A stretch of DNA of 64,000 nucleotides from Phycomyces blakesleeanus NRRL 1555(-) (GCF_001638985.1 NW_017265134.1:4330906-4394905); one strand, 5' to 3'. Positions 45,950 to 58,930 are shown, numbered from the stretch's first letter. The notes: generated from the letters alone by a model not told the origin. Program-made: numbers and translations.

Positions 45950-48949
45950 TACTAAGTCGTTTTGAAAGTTGTTTCAATTTACAAAACAATTCTTTGAGAA
46001 AAAAGCTAGATAGTTATAATTTTTTTCTTGTGTATGAGATCTGCAAAGATGAACTTCATATTTGTTTTTTATAGACTGAAAGACTTGTAAAGAGCGTTGA
46101 TATGCATCAAACAAAGTCTGACCATCATCTTCAGTCATATACTGTTGCATAGTCAGTAGATCTTGGTTTGCATACTGAAGCGTTTGATTGATGTTGTTGT
46201 AAATGAGTATTGACTACTGCTGTAATTGAGAATAAGTCTGAAGGAAATAATATAAGGCCTCAGCTATTCCAGTCAAAGGTGTCTACCGATTACTTTATTA
46301 TTTAACACACAGGTTTAGCATGCATGATAGTGATTATATTTCATATGATGATATCACCATAATATGGGATACATCAGTGGATTATTATAAGCATAATTAT
46401 AACTCATAAACACATTTACTTTCGATGTTAATACTTCATTGGGACTACACACATTTATATAATTAATCATACATTAATTATCCCAAGATCACGTTGCTCT
46501 GATTAAGGCTCAGATAGGATCGATTACCTGACCCCAGTCATATAATTTTCCCAATCCAAAACAATATAAATAGCAGTAGTAGTTCAGTGTAGGAACCTCG
46601 TCAAACTTTGATACAAAATCTTTTCTCAATAAACAAAACCTACAAAAGTTCTCACGAATCTTCGTTCCTAATTTCAAATCTTGAATTCTTCCTCTTAAAA
46701 ACTTCTTCAACTTCAACCACCACAACAGATGTCAATACATTGCTGTATAAAAGCAGATGTACGACTGATAGTTGGTATGATTGTAGCTGTTTCATAGGTA
46801 GAGACTGGCTGTATTACGTTTGTACTTGTGACAGAAGGTGGAGAGAAGTAGAGAGATCGGTTTGTATGCATTTTAAGCAAATACATATGCTTACAAGGTT
46901 TATATCTTTGCTGATAATCAAAGCAGGTACAGGAAATAAGCATGTTTGGCTCTGCAACGAACAACATATGCTGTATTTTCATTTACAAACGACCAAACTT
47001 GACAATTTACATCTTTTGCAATACCAGGAGCAACAATCATCATTTCTCTGTCATCATCATCGACTTCTTCAGCTTCCATCTCATGTATTCTTTGTTGTCT
47101 AGTAAAAGAACTCATTGGACCATTGTTTGCCATGACGTGTTTGTATTTTTGAGTGAGATAATACTCAATATTAAGTACTAAAACAAAAACAAGCTTATCA
47201 AGTCTCTTGTTTCTAGATTTTTTCATGAAAACTGTTTTTAATTGATTGTGCCAGGACTCAATATAGTTATTTGTGAGCATATAGGAGAATTGTCGTTTAT
47301 GGTATGCTCTACTCCAGATCTTAAACTTTGCTTCTGTGCACCAGTTTCTCTCAAAGTAATCCAAGAAGCTTTCTTGGTCGTCGAAGTCTTCTTTAAATTG
47401 TACAATTTTATAATGAAACTCGTCTATATCTTCTTCATAAATGATCTCTTGCAGAGACTTCATCATCACACCATGTAAAATTCGTGCCTCTGATAATGAG
47501 GATCCAAGAATCTTCACACTGTCAGATAACTTTTGGTTCCATGCTTGGGTTATATGAAAGATGCAAAATTGAATGGGTGTTGCAGGGAAACTTATCTGAA
47601 TGGCGTGAACTTCTGCTGTACAACAATTAATAGTAAATTGCTTTGTGTCAACAAGCAAAAAAGATGTCTTTAAGAACTGCAGCTACTGCACAATGGAGCT
47701 TATACTTCAATCATTGGTTACCATAAAGGTAACAGATCATCCTCTATCAATATCTTCATTATGCACCAAAATAGTATAAAGAATTTCATTCACATTGCTA
47801 GAGATTGTATGAGTAGCATCCAACAGAAAGAAGTCATGGTTTTCATTTTTTCTTGCTGAGATATCTAGATAAATTTTACAAAGAGAACAATAGGTACTGT
47901 GAGAGTGTTGTTTATTAAAGAGACAAAATAATATTGTTTATATCTGCTACTATTAAAGTCCCTGTAATTCAAATCCCTGTTGTGTAATGGTTAGTTTACA
48001 CTGTATGAGTGTGTAGTGTACATGTGTCTGATGTGCAACAGTTCCAGAGATTGTAAACTTCCCAGGTTCATTAGCAAGAAGGAACCAGTGTTTGATTGTG
48101 AAGTCTGTTCTTCACTCAATTGTGATGTGTATACCACACTTGCTGCATAGATGACATAAAACAATAAGCAAAGACCAATGGATCTGGAGAATATGAAGTG
48201 TTTGCCTTAAATATGTTGAAGCTTAAGGCAGAAAGTTTGTTGTTCATCTAGATTAGGAAAGAAGTCATTTGGTCTTTGTCAAAATAATACAGCTTTTTAT
48301 TGATCTATTACAGAAATATATTAAAGTAAATGCTATAAGATATATTATTTTTAAAGCTTACTTTGTTCATCGAATTCCAGATATCATAATAGTTAACTTT
48401 TCTTTCAGACTTTCTACCATATCGATCTACAGCTCTCAACATATCAATTCTAATTTGACTAGCATATTTTGACAACTGTTCTAATTACTGAGCCAACTCG
48501 TGAAGATATTTCTTTGCAAGAGGAAGGATGTAAATGTCACTACGCATATCACCAGGAGTATGCTCTGCATGATCTTTTGTAACAACAAATTCATATAACT
48601 CAGATGTCTTAAAGAATCCTTTCACACAAAGAAGAGCAGGACACTTGTTTTTCTTTGTTTGCTTTTGAATCACACGCAAAGCTGTCTTAGATTCATAGGT
48701 TCCCCAACAATGACAGGAATACTTCTGAGAAAAACACAACTTAATACCAGTTGCTTTGGTGTCTTCAGCAGTAATGTTGGTGGGTTGCTTATTGGTGTTG
48801 CGAATAACCCACTTGACTGTACAAGCTTCCCCAATCTCTGTTAAACATTCTTTCCACTCAGATGTTTTTACTCTAATAATATTTTCTAATCTAAGTGTCA
48901 TCACTCCTGGAACAGAAAAGCATTCCAAGGCTTGGGAGATTGTTGCCAA
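45950..48949 (-). pseudogene. MULE transposase of element E with FAR1-like finger and SWIM domain
   Basis: N-terminal exon (48949-48485) has a Cys/His region (CFSQKYSCHCWGTYES, KCPALLC, HAEHTPGD) like FLYWCH/WRKY-type DNA binding fingers. The central DDE region (48480-47660) is badly worn. Recognisable parts: FCIFHITQAWNQKL, NYIESWHNQLK (47658-46918), and SWIM CTCFDYQQRYKPCKH in a shifted frame (about 46935-46890). Removing the LTR with one GATGT rejoins IQQCID to INQTLQYANQDL in frame, extending the protein another 60 codons to about 45950. It has several stops and at least one frameshift near 46930. Confidence 0.75.
46195..46727 (+). mobile_element. Solo LTR, family alpha (533 bp), GATGT duplication
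   Basis: Begins TGTTGTAAATGAG, ends CCACCACAACA, and is flanked by GATGT at 46190-46194 and 46728-46732. It contains AATATAAATAG-like promoter sequence near 46565. It is inserted in the MULE E coding region. A second copy in the opposite orientation lies at 59691-60224. Confidence 0.92.
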
Positions 48950-49146
48950 AGCAAAAAAATTTCATTAGAGTAAGTGTTGTTGATTGACATATTTGGTAAG
49001 AGTGTATATTTTAATAAAACGCGTAATTTAATGGATATAGAATATCTGTTTCAAATAAACAATTCAAAAACAAAAAAAAGAATTGGCAGTCACTATTTTG
49101 GTTAATATTTTATCATCTACCAGAAAATATAGACTTTCATATATTT

Positions 49147-50385
49147 TCATCTTTGATATATATAAGATTTTTTATTATTTTCAAATTTTATTTTATATAA
49201 TTAATGTAAATGTTATAAATCTGTGTATAACACTGTAGGAAATGACAAAAATTATAATCCCGTTCTAGTCAAAAGGCACTGTCTTTTGCCAGGTCGACCA
49301 GGTTGTTTAAGTCAATGAAAATAGAGAAATATGCTGTTTGTGCTACCTATTTAACCAAATAAAATGTTTAGATTTATAGATTTAAACCTTATGTCAGCCA
49401 ATAACATTAGAGAATATCCTTTTTCTGTTGCACTGTTTTTCTTCTACTTTTGGGGAGCAATACCCTTATTAAAAAGTTACAAATACTCAAATTCATTGAA
49501 AAAAAAAACGATTAAAAAATTGAATTCTGCTAAAATTAAAGTGGAAGATTTTTATTTATTTCATTTTTCAAAGTTGAAAATATCAAGGTTAAAGAGCCAC
49601 AGTACATGTCTAAGTACTTGTACAATTTTTAGCAATATTGTTAACTATTTAAAAGAAATTTTTTATAAAAGAAGCAGAGAAGCAATAAAATTACTGAGAT
49701 TCTTTTAGTCTATACAAAAAAATAAGAAGAAAGACAGAAAGACTTTAGTGTTTGTAATTTGAAAGAGCTTATTTTAAATAGTATACAATCAGTATTTAAT
49801 GAATGTAGAATAATACAAAGTTTTATATTTGATGCTTTCTAGACTAGGCCTATACTTTTATTTTACATATTCATACCTTTAATAATTTAGATGATGCAAG
49901 CCTGATTATAATCGAAATGAAGTTTTATTAGTAATTGACTAATAATATTATTAACATTAATAATACCTTTCCACTGATCATCACATCTATGTAGCAATAT
50001 TCTTCTATAGCAATGTTATTTAGTATATAACATAGTTAAAAGTATTATTGTTTTTATAATTGTCATTAAAGAAAAGAAAAAATATTAGTGTAGTTAAATA
50101 GGACTCAGTGTTTACTTTTTTCAGAAGTAAGTACTAAGCTGCAATTCAACAAATGAATATCAGCATAAAAGCATTGTAAATTCTACTAAGTTGTTTTTTA
50201 CTACTAGAGAATTGCACTATGATTTTGCGTATGAGTGGTTGGACGTCAAAACATACCTTATAAAGGTTTTTATTTTTTAATAAATAATGGCAGAGAGATA
50301 TTCAATAATCATTAGTTTTACTGGACCAATAATAGAGAGCTGTTTAAATTTGAGGCGTATCCTTTTATCTGATGCAAGCCCCTTT
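49147..50385. other. Spacer with one arm of a long-range inverted repeat
   Basis: 49845-50010 matches 63560-63725 inverted (shared ataatcgaaatgaagttt and tagatgatgcaagcct). I see no convincing gene. 49364-49708 is open for 114 codons on the plus strand but has no recognisable motif and is Lys/Ile/Phe-rich as expected of A+T-rich DNA. Confidence 0.5.
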
Positions 50386-50629
50386 CACTGGAAAAATAAA
50401 AAAAAATACTATAGCTTTAAGTAACGAGAAAGGTAGTGGAAATGTCAGGGTTTTTTTTCAGCTCAGCCGTTTTTTTTATTTAAGTTGGGGGTGTATTTTC
50501 GATGTATTCTATTGGTTTAGATAGACAATAAAAAATTCATATTTTTTTGGCTTGCTATAAAATCACATCAAATAAAGTATTTGTAGTACTTGTTTCCTTT
50601 TTTATTTTATAATTCAAGCTATACACAAT

Positions 50630-53600
50630 ATGTTTCCCTCTACCCAAATCCACACCTTAGACTGTCACTGCATTAAATGTCACAACAGTCATCAGAAATC
50701 TTCTTATGCTGCAAAGCGTACTGAGACTCGTCGTAATAAGAGAGCTAGAGTTGAAGGTACCAGAATATTTGAGAATAGTATAATATATTCAGTGTTGGTT
50801 TTTTGTTTGCTGCGTAATAATCGTTTTAATTTTTTATTTTTTATTTTTTATTTATGTTGTTTATTTTTAAACTTTTAATGAAACACAGCCGCAATGAGAA
50901 ACATGGATGTAGATACTGAGGGTAAGAATTTTTTTATTTGAAAGCAGAAAAAAAAACTAATAAACTATTATATTCCATATTTGTAGTAATCCTGACCTCT
51001 CATTCCGATTCTGTGGAAGCAATGGATGGTCAGGCCAACTCACCTTTTTTGGATGCCGCCTCAATGTTTGACAATGACAGAGACGACAATGATTTCGATG
51101 ACAATGTTGAAGATGAAGTCAATGAGATCGAGATTGAGGACTTCAACAGTGAAGGTCAGTGTGAGATACATAAAGAAAACTAAAAGAAAAAGAGAGTAAA
51201 AGAAAAATCAAGTGTTAATTTTTTTTTAATTTTTTACAGACCCTTTTGCTGCTCCTGATATGCCCAAAAATGAAGTCCATCAATTCATAGCCATCTTTAC
51301 GGTACTGTTTGCTTCACGTCATGTTGTTGATAAGGGTGCTGCTGTCTTGATTGAGTTTATCAACAACCTGCTGAGAATCTACGACCAAGATTTTCAATTA
51401 CCAACCAGTCTTGCCGGTTTACAAAAAATGACAGGATTTTCTGCTATTACAAAAGGCATCAAGAAATTTGTGGTGTGCCAAGACTGTCATACAGTATATC
51501 AGGATATCGTATCTGCTCCTCCTCGATGTGTTTCCTCAAAACTTGGTGCCAGGTCTGCATGCAACTGTAATTTGACGAAATCCATATCTTCCGGTGCCTT
51601 GGTTGCAAAGCGTGAATATGTCTACCAATCCATTAAAAATACATTGAGCGTTTTCTTCCATCGCCCTAGTTTCGAAGCCAAGATTCGTCAATGGAATAAG
51701 GAGTTGAAGATGGTAGATACTCTGTGCGATGTCTATGATGGTGCGATGTGGAAGGAGTTGAAGGACAAGGATGGTGTATCATTTGTGTTGGACCCACGCT
51801 CACTAATGTTAACACTTAACATCGACTGGTTCCAGCCCTTTGATGGTGTCACTCACTCCTCTGGTGCTATCTATCTGGCCATCAACAACTTGCCCCGTGA
51901 TGAAAGATTCAAGCCAGAGAATATTATCCTTGTAGGTCTCATGCCTGGTCCAAAGGAGCCAAAAACCAACGAGATCAATAGTTACTTGGAGCCCTTGGTG
52001 GATGATTTGAAGCAGCTGTACGTTGACATGCGGATTCCTACACACGAATTCCCAAATGGTGTCAGTGTTCGTGCTGCACTACTGATGGTTGCATGTGATA
52101 TCCCAGCCGCCAGAAAGACAAGTGGATTCACAGCGCATAACAGCACATATGCTTGTTACAGGTGCAGCTGGCAGTTTACTCGGTTAGGGAGCAGCAACCA
52201 GGTTGATTTCCGTGGATTCAATTATTCTCGTTGGAATATCCGCAGTGGTGCAGAGAGCAGGTTGCATGCTGAGGAGTGGAAGGATGCAAGTACACTCTCA
52301 GAAAGGCATCAGCTGGAGGTCGAAAATGGTGTTCGATGGTTGCAGTTGCAACGCCTTGGATACTTTGATCTAGTACGTGGAACGATCATTGATCCCATGC
52401 ATAATCTTTTCCTGGGGACGTCTAAGAGATTAATGGATTGGTGGATTGATGAGAAGACAATTGGACCTGAAGAGTTTGCTTCGATGGAGAAAATTGCAGA
52501 GACAATGGTACTGCCCAGAGATTACACCACACTGACAACCAAAATTGGAAAGGGCTTCAGCTACATGAAAGCGGACGAGTGGAAATCATGGGTTCTGGTT
52601 AATTCTCCTGTCTTGTTGCATGGTATTCTCCCTCCATTACAATTCAAGAACTGGATGTATTTCGTTGATGCATGCCAATACTACGTAAAGCCCAGCATTA
52701 CTTTTGATGAGATCACCACTGCCCACAGCCTGTTAGAAAAGTTTTGCAATGCATGTAACGTAGACTATACCGCCACTATTCTCACCTGCAATATGCACCT
52801 ACACCTCCATCTTCATGAATGCATTCGTGATTTTGGACCAGTGTATGGTTATTAGCTCTTTGGGTTTGAGCGATACAATGGTATTTTAAAGAATTTCAAG
52901 ACAAATGGCAAAGACGGTTTTGAGGCGACCTACATGAAAAATTTTGTTCAGAATGCGTATAAGGGTGATTATATCAATGCTGTTCTTAAAAGTTCTAGCC
53001 AGTTCCCCTTCATTCACACTCTGTCTAAACTTGTTACAACCTCCATACCTGCCACCACAGTCACCACTCTCTCCAGTCGCCCATTCAGATTGCAAGCATT
53101 CGTTTAAGGCTACACTGATCCTTATAATCCACCCAAGGGTAACGAGCCTCTTCCTCCTTCTACATTTCCTCTAAAATACAAAAAGCCATTAGTAATGGAT
53201 GATTCCGACTATCTCCATTTACTTGAATATTACCAAGTCGCTTACAACCTCCCAGACCTTGCCAGCTATCAGGACACGTCCTATAATCGCCCAGCACTTG
53301 ACAATCAAATCATCAAATTGAAGTCAATTGACATTCTTGGTCAACACTATTGAGGAACAAACAACAGCACAATCAGTCACGGATCACTTGTTCAGACAAA
53401 GTTTGTTGGTAGTAATGGAAACATTATACTTGGATTTGCTGGACAAATTCAGTATCTTTTTACACACTCCTTCCAACTTCCACCTATGCACAATCTCCAT
53501 CTGACTTGCATGGTTCATGATCATCAACATGTATTCGCATTTATCAAGTGGTTTCGTACTTCCTCTGATAGGTCGCGTGAGGATGATGGTGTTGAATTTT

Positions 53601-53746
53601 GTTTGCCCACGTTCTCTCCAGATAGCTACCATAGCATTATACCTGTACATCGCATCTTATTAGAGGTTGCTACAGCTACTATTGCGACAAGTAGAAATGT
53701 TAGCAAAATGCTGGTAATTCCATTGCTAAAGAAGCTATATGCTTAA
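50630..53746 (+). pseudogene. CACTA C Tnp2-family transposase, three stops
   Basis: Exon 1 from ATG 50630 (HTLDCHCIKCHNSHQKSS, Cys cluster, then basic); exon 2 with MRNMDVDTE; acidic exon from 50989 (DNDRDDNDFDDNVEDE); catalytic exon 51240-53746, 835 codons in one frame. Hallmarks: TLNIDWFQPFDGVTHSSGAI, NIILVGLMPGPKEP, YFDLVRGTIIDPMHNLFLG, CNMHLHLHLHECIRDFGPVY. Stops: TAG 52853-52855 (sisters have TGG), TAA 53105-53107, TGA 53351-53353 (B has an Arg there). Ends KKLYA. The first 531 codons from 51260 are open. Introns lie at the same positions and phases as in B. Confidence 0.88.
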
Positions 53747-53885
53747 ATAATAACTAAAGTGAACTTTTACATTTTTTTTTCTTTAACAAAAAAAACAGAG
53801 CGCGTATTTCTGATATATATATTGATAGTATTTTGTATGTGAAAAGTAATATATAGATAAAAAGAGAGAGGCAATTTTTGTTTAT

Positions 53886-55104
53886 TTAATACCCGTCTCT
53901 AAGGGCCCACTGAGGAAATTTGGGGGTTATGTCATCTGGGACTGCTGTATTGGACACACTGGTGAAAACCCTCTCCTTCATTTGAGAAGCACTTGACCCC
54001 ATTGCTTCAATAACATACTCATCAACGAGTTTAATGAGAGTATTGAACTAAAATGATTTTGTTAATACTTCACTTTATATTTTTTATAATAAGACAAAAT
54101 TATTAATATAAAATAATATACCTTGTCACTTCTCCATCCTGGCCGAACAATCTTGACGATGCTCTTCATGCGATTCTCGAAGTCTTCATCTGCAGATTCT
54201 CCATCGGACATTGCTGCCATTTGCATTGTGAAGTCACAATCTCTCTTCATTTGTAGATCAATTGCTTCTTTGTTGTCTGTGTATGCAAGTAAACGGCGAG
54301 TATGATTCTAATAGTAGTTTTTTTATATTAGTATTTTTAAAATTCTCAAGACTAAACTATATTATTTTGAGATTATTTATTTAGAGATTACACTTATATC
54401 TCTGGCACGTCCTGCCCTTCTCGAATGAGTGTTTGTTGCTTTTATTTCCTCTTTGGTTTTTCTTGCTTTTGAAACCCGGCTGGTGAAGTTTTTGTGCAGT
54501 CTTGCTCTCAAGTCTGCCTCTCTAAATCCCTCATGGGTAAACTTGCACTTCAAGTTTTCAAGAAGTCACACCACCAACTCCTTGTTTGGCGACTTGTAAA
54601 AGAAAACATTTGTATTCCATCTGGGCTTACTCTCATTTGCCAGGATATCAGCTTGATTTCTTGTTTTCAGCTTGGGATCCCACATGAGATTACAAATATG
54701 GGCCTGATAGAATATATGACAAAATACATCAATAAAATTTTGCACACGTTGATACTCACATAAACATCATTAGAGGCCTTCTTGCTAAACTCAGACGGGG
54801 CGTTGAAGGCAGGCTGAGAAACATTAGCCATTGTATTGGTAGGGGAAACGAGGGGGGCCCTGCTTAAACTGTCAATAGCAGTGATTGTCTCAGTGCTGCT
54901 GGTGGCAAGAACACCAATTCCGCTATTCATGTTTAGCAATGTATCTTCAACAGTGCCGATTTGTTCTTGTACAATTGACATGTCAGCTGCCATGTTGGTT
55001 CCCATGGCTATCATATTAGTTTTCAAAGTAGAAAGAATTTCCATCAATTGTTCGTTTGTAATCTCAACGGGACGAAGAGCAAGTTGATGTCTTTGAATAG
55101 CCAT
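53886..55104 (-). pseudogene. CACTA C companion protein (TnpA-like), near-intact
   Basis: Exon 1 55104-54760 (115 codons): LALRPVEITNEQLMEILST, SGIGVLATSSTETITAIDSL. Exon 2 54703 to about 54400: KPRWNTNVFFYKSPNKEL, RLHKNFTSRVSKARKT. Exon 3 around 54305-54120: AAMSDGESADEDFENR, VRPGWRSDK then GTATAT donor. Last exon to 53886: VDEYVIEAMGSSASQMKE, VSNTAVPDDITPKFPQWALR. It is convergent with tnp2. The same modules in A and B fix this as a gene. I know of no named domain that fits the SDGES...WRS segment. Confidence 0.7.
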
Positions 55105-55664
55105 TGTCTACAGAATATAATAAAAGGTAAAAATGTAACTGTTAATTTTACATTACATTGTTATTGATGCTATTATACAATTGAATTGAATTGAATTAAA
55201 AATAAATTATATCAAATTTACATACTTAAATTATTTGAAATAAAATGGGTTGATGTGTGTGTTTGAGTATGAGTGCAATAAGTAGCAAGAAAGCAGGAGA
55301 AAGAGTAAACAAATTGTATAAAACGTATGGTTTATATAGATATTCAGCATATCTTTGATATATAAGTCTCTATTAATACTTCTTGTAATCACTGAGATGC
55401 AAATCGGCTTTCATACTGCTTTAGAACCCAATTGATCAAACCAGTCTAGTCTTTTGTTTCAAACGCACTTTTCTTTTTTCTTTTTTTTTCTTTTTTTGTT
55501 GTTGTTCCTGTTTCTCTTTTTTTTTGCTCTTTATATTTGCTATTGGTCTTTTCTTTGTTTCTCTATCTCTGCAACTTCTATTATATTTGCGAACTATTTG
55601 TGTAAGACATGTTCTTTCTAAAAAGTCTTCTTTATAGAAAATAAAAGAATTTATTTATTCTGTT

Positions 55665-56269
55665 GCCATAGACACACTCTTCGTCGCTGTCTCCACCCAT
55701 TTTTTTATTTTTTTATTAGTCTTTTTTTTTTTAATCTGCTTTTTTAAAGTACTTTTTTTATATAACTAAAAAGAATTAGTTGTTTCAGTTGCCATAGACA
55801 CTCGCCCTCTCTTTTCTTTTTACTTCTTTCTTTCTCTTTTACTCTTATACTTGCAAATGTTCCTGGTAAGGCACTTTTTTTCTTTATTTTTCTTTATTAG
55901 TAATTTCTTCAAATATAGCTGAGTAATAACAAGTGTTTCTGCTACCATAGTCACTCGCGTATAGTTTCCTTCTGATGCATCCTCTTCACAATGGCCATCC
56001 GGATTAGCCAAGGTTAGTAAATATACTTCATACCATCATCTCATAAAAGTATCCTGATTTTTTCCTTTCTTTTTTATAGGACATATCACCCAAAATATTT
56101 TCTACAGCTAAACACAACCACCAACACGGTAATATTTTTATCTATTTATTTATTATATTTCTCTTTAATATTAATCAAACTGAATCCAATTTTTACTATA
56201 GATGAACAACCCTCTCTAAAACATGCTATGAATCAAAAGCTTCTATCTCATGCTGCTGTCATTGACATG
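55665..56269 (+). other. Small-exon third gene of CACTA C, with repeated exon starts
   Basis: Exons matching B: 55951-56012 (62 nt), 56080-56128 (49), 56202-56269 (68), with identical lengths and phases. Peptides: SDASSSQWPSGLAK, DISPKIFSTAKHNHQH, DEQPSLKHAMNQKLLSHAA. Upstream, ccatag followed by acactc-like exon starts recurs at about 55670, 55795 and 55945, as if the first exon had been duplicated. Exon 1 has a TAG. Later exons (about 56380-56540) are worn compared with B. Confidence 0.5.
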
Positions 56270-56619
56270 GTAAGACTTTTTTTGTTCTTTTACTATCCTT
56301 ATATGTATCATTATATTACTTATACTGTTTATTAATAAAAAAAACTACCAGATACTATATCGACTTTTGATAAGTATTATCTATATCTACAAATAAATCC
56401 GTTTGCTTTGGGTATGTAAATTAATAATTATATCGCCCAATTCACAAAAATTACTTTTTTCCAATCATTTTCATAGTCAAAGAAATCAAAATTCCGTAGC
56501 TTTACTTGTAATATTTTATTGTTTGGTCTTTGTACTAGATAATTCCAATATAAGTATTAATGGTTTATAAGAATTGAAATATCCAACACACACGCACACC
56601 CATCACTAACGATTTATCT

Positions 56620-56905
56620 ATTCTCAAAGAGTACTGCTCGTACCCCAAAAAAAACGTATTGAGCAGCTCATTTTTTTTTAGGTATTTCTTTTTTGTAGAA
56701 AATTTTTCATCCCAAATATAACAAACCGACCAAGCAAGAAGTAGCTAGAGATATAGAATAGTATTATTAGATCTGAAACCTAGAAACATTCTATTCTTTC
56801 CAATAAAAATAAAAGCATAAACCATTACCAGCCTAATAAGAACGGGAAACCAAATAAATAAAGAACATATTACTGGTCCATAATTTTAAAGACGCCTTTT
56901 TTTGC
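56620..56905. repeat. Conserved non-coding island, element C copy
   Basis: Counterpart of 22640-22925. Downstream of it, three copies of an AGGTCACCTT-like motif occur (about 56945-57175) that may be subterminal binding sites. Confidence 0.5.
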
Positions 56906-57267
56906 TGCTGATGACCAAACTTCTTAACAATAAACTAGCTTAAAGGTCACCTTTATGCTACTTTTAATCTTCATAATATGTCGGTGCCTGACCTTTATGG
57001 TTCCATATAAAGAATATCAAAATAGATACGCAGTTTTAAAAAACTTTCTTTTTATATATCAAGTCAGATAAGTATATCTAAAGTGCTAACAAACCTTACC
57101 TGCGGCACCCCCCACCCACAATTCCGCTAGTTGACTCTAGTCATTCCACTATCTGTGAAGGTCACCTTCAGCACAAGTGGAAAAAAAAATCAACTAATTT
57201 AAATATGGAAATTACACTATACTATACCCCATATTTAAACTACCTTATTTTTTTAATTTTTCCAGTG

Positions 57268-57592
57268 CAAGGTTCTTACGGACTTGTATACTTGAAAAAC
57301 AGTACACATGATCCAATCCGAGTACTGTTATTATTCTCTCAATTTCACCCAAAGTGAAATGAAATAGATATATACAAGTACCATCACTCAAGAGATTTAG
57401 GTTTAGTTTGCTATATCTAGCTCTCCTAGCTCTTCTAATCTCTTGAGGTATAGTTTCTTCATCATTCTGCTGTTGCTCTTGCTGCTGTTGCTGTTCTTGA
57501 TGTTGTTGTCATTGTTATCTTTGTTGCCTTTGTTGCCTTTGTTGATGAACTTGGGCATGATTGCTAATGTTATATTCGGAACGATCGGTCAT
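57268..57592 (-). pseudogene. Gln-rich ORF fragment cut by element C
   Basis: From ATG 57592 the minus strand gives MTDRSEYNISNHAQVHQQRQ, a Gln-rich stretch with two stops (TAA, TGA), then NDEETIPQEIRRARRARYSK and LSDGTCIYLFHFTLGEIERI up to the right end of C. The other side (50385 downward, minus) gives KGLASDKRIRLKFKQLSIIG. This may be the N-terminal part of a transposase or a host protein. I do not recognise it. Confidence 0.4.
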
Positions 57593-57599
57593 TTTATTT

Positions 57600-58399
57600 T
57601 GAATTTAGATGATCAATTTGAGTATAAAGAAGTTGTTAGAGAATGAAGTTCATGTATAATATTTTCACAAGCTATATTGTTGATGCAACATGATGGTACA
57701 TGTATGGTGTATCGGAGAATAAATTTTAAAAAAATGTTCCAACTTAAGTGCCTTTTTTGGGCATAGATACAAGGCAACTTTAAACAGCTCTCTAATATAG
57801 TTTATGAGTTTTTGACTTTTTAATATAGCTTCAATAGTCTTCTGTGATAAACTTTTATTTCAACATTAGTGTCAGTATGCCTAATTAGAATTTAAACAAA
57901 CTAAATATGGTAAAGCACGTAGGCGATTAAAAAATCTGCCAGGTGTCACCAGGTTTTCTCAAAAAACTGGTCAATATTTTCCTACAGTGTAAAGTCTGAT
58001 TGATGGGTCTAATGGAACATCGAGTTGCAATGTTAGATTGTCTAAAAAGCACCTATTGTAAAGGCAGAATTCAAAAGGATTTTTAAACCCTTGTGTATGC
58101 GTGTATATGGGTTATTACTAAAACAAACAAGATCGAAATTCGATTGTGTTTTTGTGTGCGTCGTTATGCTACAAACATAATTGTTCGTTGTGTATAACGT
58201 ATTACTAAAGTGTTTCACCCATGTTTCACAAACATTTTTTACTATTTTGCGTACTTGTTTTTTTATTGCTTTTTGTTGGTTTAAATGCAAGAAGGTCTGC
58301 ACTTTAAAGGAGATTTAATATATTTTAAAAAAATTGGCTAGTACATTTCTTCTTTACACAGGCATTTACTTAAAAAAACTGATACTGTGATCAACTCAA
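57600..58399. other. A+T-rich spacer
   Basis: No gene is recognised. ACACTGTAGGAAA occurs inverted near 57985 and directly near 49230; this could be mariner-type ends, but nothing else matches. Confidence 0.4.
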
Positions 58400-58930
58400 C
58401 CTTCACAATTGTCTTTACAAATTTGTTTGCTACAATTACTAATATGTTTTACAAGCTCATCAGCATTGAGACCATATTGTTTTCTAACTAAACACTTCTG
58501 CTTCGAAAAATATTCCTCTATGACATTCAAAAAGAGGCTGTATGGCAGAAAAAAATGAACTCTGTGCTTTGTATGGTTAGTGATGTAATTATTTGCAAGC
58601 TGGGCAGTATAGATAGCAATATTATTTATGATAAAGTAGTAAAGTATAGCATTATCTCTGTTTAAACTTGCTATGATTTGCTTGATAAATTGAAAAAATA
58701 GCTATGTATTTATACTGTCTGCAATCATTTTTGCAGTAATATTTTTAATATCTTAAAACTATATGGTCGCAATAATTATAATATTCAATTCTTATTTGGT
58801 TTTTATTTTGACAATAACAATTGATCATTTCTTGGATCATCCTATTTTACAAATCAAGCTGGCCTTGAATTCAGTCTCATCAACAAAAATGCAGTTTGTT
58901 TTGTAAGATATGTCTAGCTGCTGAAGTATA
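58400..58930 (-). pseudogene. DDE_3 (mariner-type) transposase remnant
   Basis: Minus strand: KTNCIFVDETEFKASLI (58900-58850) corresponds to the first catalytic block; FIINNIAIYTAQLANNYI and FFLPYSLFLNVIEEYFSKQK (58640-58500) correspond to the second and third. The second Asp is Asn (INNIAIY against MDNAPIH in the intact copy). Stops and indels separate the pieces. Confidence 0.65.

Larger units (their letters stand above)
45843..49146. mobile_element. MULE element E with about 45-bp terminal inverted repeats
   Basis: GTCTATATTTTCTGGTAGAT at the left is inverted at the right (end near 49137); similarity goes on inward for about 25 bp more. The flanks ATATATTTGAAT and ATATATTTTCAT may be a worn 9-12 bp duplication. 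It contains a minus-strand transposase gene that is interrupted by a solo LTR. Confidence 0.7.
50386..57267 (+). mobile_element. CACTA element C (6882 bp), sister of B
   Basis: Starts CACTGGAAAAATAAAAAAA and ends in the reverse complement of CACTGGAAAAATTAAAAAA, about 19 bp of nearly perfect inverted repeat. The flanks are TTT and CAA, so no 3-bp duplication is seen. It encodes tnp2 (+), companion (-) and small-exon gene (+), and it aligns with B over almost its whole length, most strongly in exons. Confidence 0.9.

Noticed and set aside
49229..57990. ACACTGTAGGAAA at two sites in opposite orientation as ends of one mariner element
   Set aside because: They are 8.7 kb apart with unrelated elements between, and similarity stops after 13 bases.
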